A DNA stretch of 64,000 bases from positions 1,860,001-1,924,000 of the forward strand of contig NZ_CP019791.1 of the NCBI RefSeq assembly GCF_002007645.1, in the 5' to 3' direction. Position 1 is the first letter of the stretch. Every line of letters begins with the position of its first letter. Made by a program: the position numbers and the translations under genes. Below are positions 1-7,321 of the stretch, piece by piece. This DNA comes from Anaerohalosphaera lusitana. Lineage in GTDB: Bacteria > Planctomycetota > Phycisphaerae > Sedimentisphaerales > Anaerohalosphaeraceae. Under the pieces are notes generated by a model, which did not search any database, was not told the origin of the DNA, and saw nothing but the letters and a program-made list of their open reading frames with translations.

Positions 1-58
1 GGGCTCGCCGGCCGGTTTTGTTTGGTGGTTGTGTTGGTGTTGGTTATTCTGTTTTTGT

Positions 59-1186
59 TTAGTTCAGTTCAATTTTTGAGGCCTTGAATGTTGTGGGGGC
101 CCGGGGTTCGTCTGCTGCTGCGTGGATGCGGTTTGTCGGGGTTGCGAGGCAGCCCTGTGCGATGGCGTCGTTGTGGATGTACTGCAGGATGGTGGGCCAG
201 TGGAGCAGGGGTTTGATGGGTTTGCCTGCGGGGTCGTCGTAGACCAGTCTTGCGATCTTGTTCCAGCCGAGCCAGTTGGTTTTGATCTCGATGTCGACTT
301 TGAAGCCGTTGGCGACAAGTGAGTCGATGGTCGGGGCCGGGTAGGATACGGGTTCGGGGTCGCCGCATACGCCTGGGACGAGTGCGGGTGATACGTAGCC
401 GTCATCGACGCCGATGTCCATGTTGCGGCGGATGGTGTCGCAGGCCAGGTAGCCCTTGTACCATTTGTTTTTGACGCTTTCGGAGGCATCGTGGGCGACT
501 TTGCTGGACTGGACGTCGAGGAATTGCAGTTCGCGGTTGAGTGCGTAGGTGACTGCGTCGTCGAAGGAGCGTGTTTTGTCCTGGAGCGCGATCGCGCCGA
601 TGCGTGTGCCGAGGAGGTTCGAGTAGGTGTCTTCCCATGAGAAGGCGGACTGGAACTCGGAGAAGAATACGAGGCTCTTGAACTTGAACCATGTGAGGAC
701 CTCGTGCCAGTTGACCATGTTGTAGGCCATGTACTGGCTGAAGTCGAGGGATATCTCGTCGATGATGCGTTCTTTTTCGGCGGGTGAGAGGGTGTCCCAG
801 TTTTCGGGGTATTCGAGGTTTACGTAGTGGCGGGTCGGTTCGACGTTCATTTTGAATTTGAAGCGGGTGTCGCCGTCGGTGAGGTGGTCGTGGATCTCGT
901 CGTGGAGCCAGCGTGTGTGATCAACCGCGATGCGGAGGTGTGCTGTATCGATGTGGCCGCCTCGTGCGGTGTAGAGTATCCCGTTGTGCTCGCCGAACGG
1001 CAGGGCTCGTGAGTGGCTGCCGAGGTCGTCGAGCTCGATGAACTTTGTGCCTGCGACGTCTGCTGCGACGTTGCCGTAGCGTGGGCGCGGTTTGCCTGTG
1101 AGTGAGCAGCCCGAGGCGAGGAGGGCGATGCTGAGGATCGTGAGTATTGTTGGTACGACGAGGGTTTTGCGACTTGATCTGTTCAT
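59..1186 (-). CDS. Putative lipoprotein, possibly DUF4056-like; paralogue of the next gene
   Basis: A 375-residue protein with a lipoprotein signal: basic start, hydrophobic stretch, then a lipobox ending at Cys27 (LLASGC). It is therefore probably anchored in a membrane on the outside of the cytoplasm. Motifs shared with its upstream neighbour at 1566-2693 include GGHIDTAHLR, WHEVLTWF, SAFSWEDTYSNLLGTRI and NMDIGVDDGYVSPALVPGVC. The conserved His, Glu and Asp residues suggest an enzyme or metal site, but I cannot assign a reaction. The motifs recall the DUF4056 family from memory; a profile search was not possible. The ATG is preceded by AGGA. The two copies lie head-to-tail about 380 bases apart and clearly arose by duplication. 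Confidence 0.8.
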   Translation of the reverse strand: MNRSSRKTLVVPTILTILSIALLASGCSLTGKPRPRYGNVAADVAGTKFIELDDLGSHSRALPFGEHNGILYTARGGHIDTAHLRIAVDHTRWLHDEIHDHLTDGDTRFKFKMNVEPTRHYVNLEYPENWDTLSPAEKERIIDEISLDFSQYMAYNMVNWHEVLTWFKFKSLVFFSEFQSAFSWEDTYSNLLGTRIGAIALQDKTRSFDDAVTYALNRELQFLDVQSSKVAHDASESVKNKWYKGYLACDTIRRNMDIGVDDGYVSPALVPGVCGDPEPVSYPAPTIDSLVANGFKVDIEIKTNWLGWNKIARLVYDDPAGKPIKPLLHWPTILQYIHNDAIAQGCLATPTNRIHAAADEPRAPTTFKASKIELN

Positions 1187-1565
1187 ACATTTGTCCTGTA
1201 AAACACTTGTTTATTGCGAAAATGACGTAATTCAACGTACTGCGGGCGCGCACTATGGTCGGGAGAAGTGTCGATGCAGGTTTAGCGTTAATTAGTGCTC
1301 TTTGGAGTACCGTTTCCAGTTGGGGTGTTTTACGGGTGGGGCGAAGAGCTGGTTCGGGAGAAATTGTTCAGGGAGGTGGATTTCTGAGGAGAACGGGATC
1401 CTATTGCAGATGAGAGGCTAAAATGGCGGGTGTATGGTTAAAAGCAGTCTTGAAACTTCTTCTAGTTGAGTATGACTTTGGTGGTATGCCTGCGGTGGAG
1501 GCGGGGAGCGGGTGCAGATCGGGTGCGGTCAGTGTGCTTGCCGAAAATTCGGCTGGGTTGTCTTC
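1187..1565. other. Intergenic region between the two paralogous lipoproteins
   Basis: No gene is supported here. It holds the 5' region of the downstream lipoprotein gene and the 3' end of the upstream copy, both read on the minus strand. I see no convincing hairpin terminator or consensus promoter. Confidence 0.5.
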
Positions 1566-2693
1566 TTACTGGATGGTCGTTGGGCTGGTTTTTGTGGTGT
1601 CGGCTGCAGTCGATCGCTCTGGGTTGGAGTTTGTTGATCCGTTTGACGGCCTGGTGTTGTAGCCTCTGGAGATGGCTTCCTGTTCGATGTGGCGCATCAT
1701 GACTGGGAGCTGGGTTATCAGGTCTATTCGGCCGGTTTCGGGGTTTTGTTTGACGACTTTGAGGATGCGGCCCATTTCCATGATGTTTGACTGGACCTCG
1801 AGGTCGATGGCGAAGCCGTTGCGGGTGAGGCTGTCGAGTGTAGGGGCGGGGTAGGAGAGGGGTTGGGCATTTTCGCATACGCCGGGGACGAGGGTGGGTG
1901 TGACGTAGCCGTCGTCGAGGCCGATGTCCATGTTGCGTTCCCGCATGTCGACGAGTACCGCGCCGACGTACCATTCGCCGCGCATTTTTGCTGCGGCCTG
2001 GCGTGCGAATTTGCGGGACTTGATGCCGAGGTGCTCCATTTCTTTTTCGAGTTCAAGGGTTACGGCCTTGTCGAAATGGCTCTCATCGGCTTTGATGGCA
2101 GCGGCGCTGATGCGGGTTCCGAGCAGGTTTGAGTATGAGTCTTCCCACGAGAATGCGGAGGGGAACTCGGGCAGAACGCCCATGCCCTTGAAGTTGAACC
2201 AAGTTAATACTTCGTGCCAGGTGACCATTGTGAAGGTCAGGTACTGGCCGAGGTCGAGTGCGATCTGGTCGGTGATCTGTTTTTTGCGTTCGGCGGAGAG
2301 ATCGTCCCAGTTGGGAGGGTAGTCGAGTTTGACGTAGTATCTGGTGGGCTCTACGTTCATTGTGAAGGTGAAGCTGTCGTCGCCGTCGGTGAGGCAGCTT
2401 TGTACTTTGTCGTGGAGGTATTTTGTGTATTCGGCGGAGATGCGGAGATGTGCGATGTCGATGTGTCCGCCGCGGCAGGTGTAAGCGATGCCGTTGCCTT
2501 CGCCCAGGAATATGCCGTGTGAGTGATTGCCAAGACTTTTCATGTCGAGGAAGTTGGTGCCTATGGTATCGGTGGCGTAGCTGCCCAGGCGGGGTCGGGG
2601 TTCGTTGGTGAGGGAGCAGCCGGTGGTTAGAGTGGTCAGAAATACGGCTGCGATCGAGACGATAATTCGGACGGTCAGTTTTGATGTGTTCAT
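1566..2693 (-). CDS. Putative lipoprotein, possibly DUF4056-like; paralogue of the preceding gene
   Basis: Start chosen at the ATG at 2693, which has AGGA upstream and opens a clean lipoprotein signal ending at Cys26 (TTLTTGC). An upstream in-frame ATG at 2729 would add a non-signal extension. The mature part aligns along its whole length with the 59-1186 protein, sharing GGHIDIAHLR, WHEVLTWF, SAFSWEDSYSNLLGTRI and NMDIGLDDGYVTPTLVPGVC. The C-terminal 30 or so residues are Ser/Thr/Asn-rich and unlike the paralogue. Function is unknown. The pattern of invariant His/Glu/Asp residues suggests both copies kept the same biochemical core. Confidence 0.8.
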   Translation of the reverse strand: MNTSKLTVRIIVSIAAVFLTTLTTGCSLTNEPRPRLGSYATDTIGTNFLDMKSLGNHSHGIFLGEGNGIAYTCRGGHIDIAHLRISAEYTKYLHDKVQSCLTDGDDSFTFTMNVEPTRYYVKLDYPPNWDDLSAERKKQITDQIALDLGQYLTFTMVTWHEVLTWFNFKGMGVLPEFPSAFSWEDSYSNLLGTRISAAAIKADESHFDKAVTLELEKEMEHLGIKSRKFARQAAAKMRGEWYVGAVLVDMRERNMDIGLDDGYVTPTLVPGVCENAQPLSYPAPTLDSLTRNGFAIDLEVQSNIMEMGRILKVVKQNPETGRIDLITQLPVMMRHIEQEAISRGYNTRPSNGSTNSNPERSTAADTTKTSPTTIQ

Positions 2694-2877
2694 GGTCGTT
2701 ATCCTGTGAATGTTCGGAAAAGTTGTCATGAATAATTATTTTATCTAAAAGGCGGCGAAAAGTAAGGATATTGTTAGAATTTTGTTTTCGGGTACATTTA
2801 AGGTACATGATGCGTGGTGAGGGGTGGGTGTGCAATGGTGAAAAAGTAAATTCTGGTCTGAGTAGTAATCTGAGGGT

Positions 2878-4815
2878 ATGTGTTTGAACAGGGGCGAGCG
2901 GGTGTGGTATGATAATGGGATGGTTAAGAATGGACGAAAACGGAATAACGGTGTGGAAATGCTGCCTACGAATCGCGAAGAGATGCGGCGGCGGGGGTGG
3001 GATGAATGTGACGTAATCCTTGTAACGGGCGATGCTTACGTGGATCATCCGTCGTTCGGGGTTGCGTTGATCGGGCGGTGGCTGGAGCATAAGGGGTATC
3101 GTGTTGGGGTGATCGCTCAGCCGGACTGGAGGGGGGCGGAAGATTTTCAGGTTTTGGGGCGTCCAAGATTGTTCTGGGGGATTACCTCGGGATGCATAGA
3201 CTCGCGGTTGAATGATTACGCTTCTATGGGCGGTAAGCGGCGGGAGGATGTTTACAGCCCGGGCGGTAAGACGGGGTTGCGGCCCAAGAGGGGGCTGCTG
3301 ACGTATGCGGCGAGGGCGCGGGAGGCGCATAAGGGTGTGCCGATCGTGATAGGGGGGCTGGAGGCGAGTCTGCGGCGGCTGGTGCATTACGATTATGTGG
3401 AGGATAAGATAAAGCGGTCGGTGCTGATCGATGCGAAGGCGGATATTCTGGTGCACGGGATGGGGGAGAGGCAGATTCTGGAGATCGCGCGGCGACTGGA
3501 TGCGGGGGAGACGGTGGATGATCTGACGGATATTGCGGGGACGGCGTACCGGGTGGTGCGGGATGTGAAGGTGCCGGAGGATGCGGTACGGCTGCCGGGC
3601 CGTGAGGAGCAGGAGGCGGATCGGTCGCTGTTCATGAAGGCGCAGCAGATGTATCAGCGGCAGGCGTATCCGGGGGGGAAGTGCGTGGTGCAGGACCAGG
3701 GGCCGGAGACGGTGGTTGTGAATCCGCCGGCGGAGCCTTTGACAACGGAGGAGATGGACGAACTTTATTCGCTGGCGTACAGTAGGCGGTACCATGACAA
3801 GTACGAGGCGGCGGGGGGAGTGCCTGCGCTGGAGCCGGTGCAGTTTTCGATCACGACTCATCGCGGGTGCTTTGGCGGGTGTTCGTTCTGCTCGATATAT
3901 TTTCACCAGGGTAAGGAGATCGCGTCGCGGTCGGTGGAGTCGGTGATCGCGGAGGCGGAGTCGTTTTTGGGGCATCCGGATTTTCGCGGGACGATACAGG
4001 ATATGGGCGGGCCGAGCGCGAATATGTACGGGATGCGTTGCGCGAAGGCGGGGAGGTGTTCGCGGCAGAGCTGCGTGATGCCGAGCAGGTGTAAGAATCT
4101 GCGGCTGGACTATGGGCCGTTGATCGAGTTGATGAAGCGGGTGAAGGATTGGCAGAGGAGGCAGAAACGGAAGGTGAACGTGTTCGTGGCGAGCGGGGTG
4201 AGGCATGATCTTGCGGTGGAGAGCAGGGAGTATATGGAGCTGCTGGCTGGGGAGTTTACGGGCGGGCAGTTGAAGGTTGCGCCGGAGCATTACGATAAGG
4301 ACGTTTTGCGGCGGATGGGTAAGCCGGGTTTTGAGGCGTTCGAGCGGTTCGAGAAGATGTTTTACGAGGCGAGCGAGAAGGCGGGCAAGAAGCAGTTTCT
4401 TGTGCCTTACTTTATCGCTTCGCATCCGGGGTGCGGGCCGAGGGAGCAGTTGGAGCTGACGGAGTATCTGGTGGGTCGGAACTGGCGACCGAGACAGGTG
4501 CAGGATTTTGTGCCGGTGCCGTTGGCGCTGTCGACGGCGATGTATGTGAGCGGGCAGGATGAGAAGGGCAGGCGGATATTTGTTGCGAAGGGTAAGCGGG
4601 ATAAGCAGCTTCAGCTTGCGATGCTGCAGTATTATCAGCGGCGGAACTGGCGGGTGCTGGCGAACTATCTGCGGTCGAAGAAGCGGGGGGATCTGCTGGC
4701 GAAGATCGAGGGCGTGCAGGTGGAGATGGACAAGCGTTCGCGTGGACGGCGAGGAGGAGGAGGCGCGGCGGGCCGGCGGAGGTCGTCGCGGAAGGGCGGT
4801 GGGCGTAGGCGGTGA
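2878..4815 (+). CDS. ygiQ: YgiQ family radical SAM protein
   Basis: A full-length YgiQ-type protein. Homology begins at [20 protein letters not shown] and continues through [13 protein letters not shown], the usual N-terminal signature. The radical SAM cluster motif CxxxCxxC is Cys331, Cys335 and Cys338 ([10 protein letters not shown]), which should bind a 4Fe-4S cluster and S-adenosylmethionine. The C-terminus is a basic Gly/Arg tail. The substrate of this family is not established. The start is uncertain: ATGs at 2878, 2920 and 2959 are all in frame, and 2959 sits exactly where family similarity begins. Codon use on this strand is strikingly G-rich. Confidence 0.93.
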   Translation: MCLNRGERVWYDNGMVKNGRKRNNGVEMLPTNREEMRRRGWDECDVILVTGDAYVDHPSFGVALIGRWLEHKGYRVGVIAQPDWRGAEDFQVLGRPRLFWGITSGCIDSRLNDYASMGGKRREDVYSPGGKTGLRPKRGLLTYAARAREAHKGVPIVIGGLEASLRRLVHYDYVEDKIKRSVLIDAKADILVHGMGERQILEIARRLDAGETVDDLTDIAGTAYRVVRDVKVPEDAVRLPGREEQEADRSLFMKAQQMYQRQAYPGGKCVVQDQGPETVVVNPPAEPLTTEEMDELYSLAYSRRYHDKYEAAGGVPALEPVQFSITTHRGCFGGCSFCSIYFHQGKEIASRSVESVIAEAESFLGHPDFRGTIQDMGGPSANMYGMRCAKAGRCSRQSCVMPSRCKNLRLDYGPLIELMKRVKDWQRRQKRKVNVFVASGVRHDLAVESREYMELLAGEFTGGQLKVAPEHYDKDVLRRMGKPGFEAFERFEKMFYEASEKAGKKQFLVPYFIASHPGCGPREQLELTEYLVGRNWRPRQVQDFVPVPLALSTAMYVSGQDEKGRRIFVAKGKRDKQLQLAMLQYYQRRNWRVLANYLRSKKRGDLLAKIEGVQVEMDKRSRGRRGGGGAAGRRRSSRKGGGRRR

Positions 4816-4834
4816 TGCTTGCGTTTTTTATTCA

Positions 4835-4866
4835 CCACGAAGGGCACGAAGGAGCACGAAGAAGGT
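4835..4866 (+). repeat. CACGAAGG short tandem repeat
   Basis: Three degenerate tandem units of CACGAAGG with 1-3 base linkers follow the end of the radical SAM gene. Comparable CACGAAGGGCACGAAGG strings are familiar from memory in noncoding DNA of several environmental bacterial groups. No function is evident. Confidence 0.6.
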
Positions 4867-4880
4867 ATAGGGGTAAGAAG

Positions 4881-4940
4881 AATATGGAGTCGCTTCGCGA
4901 TGGCTTTTTTATGCTGGGTCCGCCTGCGGCGGATGACAAA
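4881..4940 (+). repeat. Dispersed composite repeat, copy 1 (mini-terminator plus palindrome)
   Basis: Bases 4881-4920 match 5001-5040 at all but two positions. The first half forms GTCGC-TTC-GCGAT (one G-T pair) followed by GGC and six T, which resembles a small rho-independent terminator for the radical SAM gene. The second half is CTGGG, then the palindrome TCCGCC-TGC-GGCGGA at 4919-4933, then TGACAA. Confidence 0.7.
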
Positions 4941-5000
4941 GAGGGCGTTTGGTTCAACAGGAAGGAGGACGAAGAGGGGAACAGGGGAAGGACAGACAAA

Positions 5001-5064
5001 AATATGGAGTCGCTTCGCGACGGCTTTTTTATGCTGGATCCCGGATCGGGGTCCGGGATGACAA
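5001..5064 (+). repeat. Dispersed composite repeat, copy 2 (mini-terminator plus palindrome)
   Basis: The first 40 bases repeat 4881-4920. The hairpin GTCGC-TTC-GCGAC is perfect here and is followed by GGC and six T at 5025-5030. The second palindrome differs from copy 1: ATCCCGGA-(6)-TCCGGGAT at 5038-5059, again flanked by CTGG and GACAA. The flanks are conserved while the stem changes with compensating arms. Confidence 0.7.
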
Positions 5065-5174
5065 CCGCTAAGATTTGCGTTTTATTTTGTAAGGGCTTAG
5101 GCTGTTAGCAATGACCGGGTTGGATGTTTGTGTTGTATGTGTGATCAGTTTTGCTTTTTGGAGTTTTTGGTTAT

Positions 5175-6062
5175 ATGCCGGTTTGGGTTTTGTTCAGTCT
5201 GGTTGCGATGGTGGGGAACGTTGCGAAGGTGCTGGTGGTCAAGCGGTTCTGTCAGGACGTGGACTCGCGGCTGGTGGTGCTTAGCGGGCGGGTTGTGTCG
5301 GCGGCGGTTTTGATGCCTGTGCTGGTGTGGCGGTTCGGGGGTGTGCCGACGGATGCGGGGTTCTGGGGGACGATAGCGGTGACGGCGGTGTTTACGGCGG
5401 TTGCGAGTGTGCTGTTGACGGAGGCGGTGAAGAAGGGGCCCTTGGCGGTGGTGATGCCTGTGCAGGCGGCGGTGCCGGTGTTCGCGATGGGGGCGCTGGT
5501 GGTGATATATCATGAGCTGCCCGGCTGGGATGCGGTGGTGCTGATCGGGGTGAGCATGGCGGCGATCGCGTATACGCTTTGGGCGAGTTATGCGGACAAG
5601 CGGGCGGCGGGTGATCGGCGGATGGTGTTCGCGGTGTATTCGGTGATCGCGGCGGGGATTTTTGGGGTGTGCACGATACTGGATCGGGTGGCGATCTCGC
5701 AGGTGGCGGACGGGGCGCTGGCGTATTCGGCCTGCTGGAACCTGGTTAGTGCGGGGATCATGGCGGGGGAGACGGTGCGTGCGAGGGTGCGTGTTCGCGG
5801 GATGGGACGTAAGAACGCGGCGGCGGTGGGGATGTATGCGGGTGCGGTGCTGGTTGCGTTTTATGCGCAGCAGTACGCGGTGCAGCGGTCGCTGGAGATT
5901 GCCGGGGCGGTGGTGAACGTCAAGAGCGTGGTGATGCTGCATCTGCCGGTGGTGATACTGGCGGGGGTGCTGTTTTTCGGTGAGCGGGTGAGCAGGCGGG
6001 TGCTGGTCGGCGGGCTGGTCGCGGTGGCGGCGGGGATTTGGCTGGTGCGGGTGATTGTGTGA
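5175..6062 (+). CDS. EamA/DMT-type inner membrane transporter
   Basis: About 295 residues, almost entirely hydrophobic, with roughly ten predicted membrane segments in two repeated halves, as expected for the drug/metabolite transporter (EamA) fold. Features include an early VKRFC segment, TEAVKKGPLAVVMPVQAAVP in the first half and FFGERVSRRVLVGG near the end, matching the family's usual FLGE(R/x)-type final repeat. I chose the ATG at 5175, with GGAG 11 bases upstream, over a TTG at 5151. The substrate cannot be told. The gene stops within about ten bases of a degraded Rhs remnant on the opposite strand, so its 3' flank has been rearranged. Confidence 0.8.
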   Translation: MPVWVLFSLVAMVGNVAKVLVVKRFCQDVDSRLVVLSGRVVSAAVLMPVLVWRFGGVPTDAGFWGTIAVTAVFTAVASVLLTEAVKKGPLAVVMPVQAAVPVFAMGALVVIYHELPGWDAVVLIGVSMAAIAYTLWASYADKRAAGDRRMVFAVYSVIAAGIFGVCTILDRVAISQVADGALAYSACWNLVSAGIMAGETVRARVRVRGMGRKNAAAVGMYAGAVLVAFYAQQYAVQRSLEIAGAVVNVKSVVMLHLPVVILAGVLFFGERVSRRVLVGGLVAVAAGIWLVRVIV

Positions 6063-6069
6063 GGGGTGC

Positions 6070-6280
6070 TTTTGTCGTCGAGTACCTGCCAGCGGTCGTT
6101 GTAGTAATAGCGGACGCCGGGCAGGGCTGAGCTGTCGTCGTACTTCTGCACATAGATGCGACGGCCAAGCGCATCGTAGGTGTATTCGACGACAGGCCAG
6201 CAGCCGATTCCGCCGTCGGACTTTTCGATGCTGACAAGCCGGTTTTCGTAGTCGTAGTGGTAGATATAAGCGTCCTCGTC
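6070..6280 (-). pseudogene. Rhs core remnant (YD-repeat fragment)
   Basis: Read on the minus strand from 6280, this translates to YD-repeat core: EDAYIYHYDYENRLVSIEKS, then EYTYDALGRRIYVQKYDD and RYYYNDRWQVLDDK, before running into the end of the transporter gene. It has no start codon, no upstream Rhs part and no C-terminal domain, so it is a fragment. It begins at the same GACGAGGACG sequence as the second remnant at 7002. Its last residues are the part that would normally precede the NQVFAKCDIYGNYIDE region that opens the surviving Rhs tip at 8488. Confidence 0.75.
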
Positions 6281-6363
6281 AATTACAGTTAGCCAAATCA
6301 GAAGTTTAGCCAGTACTCATGACCGTTCTAGGCCAAAGCATCTTAAATAGCTAATGAATATTT

Positions 6364-6579
6364 TTAAGCAAATAGATGCGCGAATCCTTTTTCAATGGCC
6401 CCATACCACACATAAATTGTGTATGCAACAAAGCCAATTAGAATGCCGACTTTACGAAAAATCTTTTGATGGCTTGAAAATAAGTTATCCAGCAGATGCC
6501 CTACCCAAAAGCCCGCACATGGGAATATGACCCACCCGCACCAGAAGAATAATACAATAGTGAATCGCAATAAACTCAT
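6364..6579 (-). CDS. Small two-helix membrane protein, putative Rhs immunity protein (copy 2)
   Basis: Seventy-one residues with two hydrophobic segments separated by a basic loop. It is clearly paralogous to the 77-residue protein at 7021-7254: both share WVxFPCxGFWxGHxLDNLF, then a basic stretch and IGFVAYxxYVWY. It starts 100 bases after the stop of a displaced Rhs toxin tail, just as the other copy follows the full toxin domain. A small gene immediately behind a polymorphic toxin C-terminus is the usual place for its immunity gene, so that role is inferred. The DNA is AT-rich compared with the flanking genes. Confidence 0.6.
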   Translation of the reverse strand: MSLLRFTIVLFFWCGWVIFPCAGFWVGHLLDNLFSSHQKIFRKVGILIGFVAYTIYVWYGAIEKGFAHLFA

Positions 6580-6679
6580 ATTAAAAGTCCTACCAGGGTA
6601 ATCAAGTTTTATTAATATATAGTCAACAGCACATACCCAATGTTGAACAAGCTCTCATGTTATCAATTAATATCTAGGT

Positions 6680-7002
6680 TTATGGATTTTCTTTACAACC
6701 GTTGCCATTGTTAATAGGTCGTTTGTTGATGTACTCTTTAAAACAACCTCCGCCACTACTTGGCCATTTGCCAGAGTCACCATCTAATAACATGGCCCAG
6801 TATGCAGGCCACTTGTCGTGTTTTTTGTGCCCACCACTGTGTGAGCACCTCATAGCGTCGTGTGCATCTGCACTTAGATGCGACGGCCAGGCGCATCGTA
6901 GGTGTATTCGACGACGGGCCAGTAGCCGGTGCCGCCGTTGGACTTTTCGATGCTGACAAGCCGGTTTTCGTAGTCGTAGTGGTAGATGTAAGCGTCCTCG
7001 TC
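6680..7002 (-). pseudogene. Rhs core fragment joined to a displaced toxin tail
   Basis: Two pieces, read on the minus strand. From 7002 to about 6867 is a YD-repeat fragment (EDAYIYHYDYENRLVSIEKS ... EYTYDAPGRRI) ending in a stop. From 6872 to 6680, in another frame, is a 193-base copy of the last part of the toxin domain at 7322-7514, beginning ADAHDAMRCSHSGGHKKHDK and ending NNGNGCKENP. It differs from the intact tail at 8 of 63 residues and has no indels. The junction lies in the six bases TGCAGA, which occur both in the core (6145-6150) and in the toxin (7509-7514). Confidence 0.75.
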
Positions 7003-7020
7003 TTCGTTAAAAGGAGTTGT

Positions 7021-7254
7021 TTACGGAAATAGATGCGAGAAGCCCATTTTGATAATTGAATACCATACATAACTTGCGTATGCAACAAAGCCAATTACAA
7101 TGCCGATTGAACGAAAAAGTTTTCTGCGGCTTGTAAATAAGTTGTCCAGTCGATGCCCCAACCAAAATCCTATACATGGGAAGACAACCCATCCGTACCA
7201 TAAGAATAATATTAAAGTATATTGTAATAAAAATTTCAAAATTAAAACCTCCAC
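7021..7254 (-). CDS. Small two-helix membrane protein, putative Rhs immunity protein (copy 1)
   Basis: Seventy-seven residues. An N-terminal hydrophobic segment (LLQYTLILFLWYGWVVFPCI), a short basic stretch (SRRKLFRS) and a second hydrophobic segment (IGIVIGFVAYASYVWYSII) suggest an integral inner-membrane protein. The gene starts 67 bases after the stop of the intact Rhs C-terminal domain and is AT-rich. A close paralogue lies at 6364-6579 behind the displaced copy of the same toxin tail. Immunity function is an inference from position and co-duplication. I do not recognise the family. Confidence 0.65.
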   Translation of the reverse strand: MEVLILKFLLQYTLILFLWYGWVVFPCIGFWLGHRLDNLFTSRRKLFRSIGIVIGFVAYASYVWYSIIKMGFSHLFP

Positions 7255-7321
7255 CAGAAATATTCACCGCAACATACATGATATCAACCGAGTTCTTAGA
7301 GCACCACTTAAGGTTTAGCTT

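Larger units (their letters stand above)
4816..5174. other. Intergenic region filled with short dispersed repeats
   Basis: About 360 bases with no supported gene. It contains a CACGAAGG tandem repeat and two copies of a 40-base unit, each with a terminator-like hairpin followed by a second palindrome. These are listed separately. The frames that cross it look like translated repeats, not proteins. Confidence 0.6.

Noticed and set aside
2083-4425. A 780-codon open frame on the minus strand opposite the radical SAM gene
   Set aside because: It is a shadow of a G-rich coding strand: the translation is almost only Arg, Pro, His and Leu, it has no recognisable motif, and it runs across the convincing YgiQ-type gene and into the lipoprotein gene.
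4812-5108. A 98-codon plus-strand frame after the radical SAM gene
   Set aside because: Its peptide consists of translated dispersed repeats (NMESLRDGFFML appears twice), so it is not a gene.
6777-7094. A 105-codon minus-strand frame with a Ser/Thr-rich translation in the Rhs region
   Set aside because: It reads the Rhs remnant in the wrong frame. The true frame gives YIYHYDYENRLVSIEKS, so the Thr-rich translation is an artefact.
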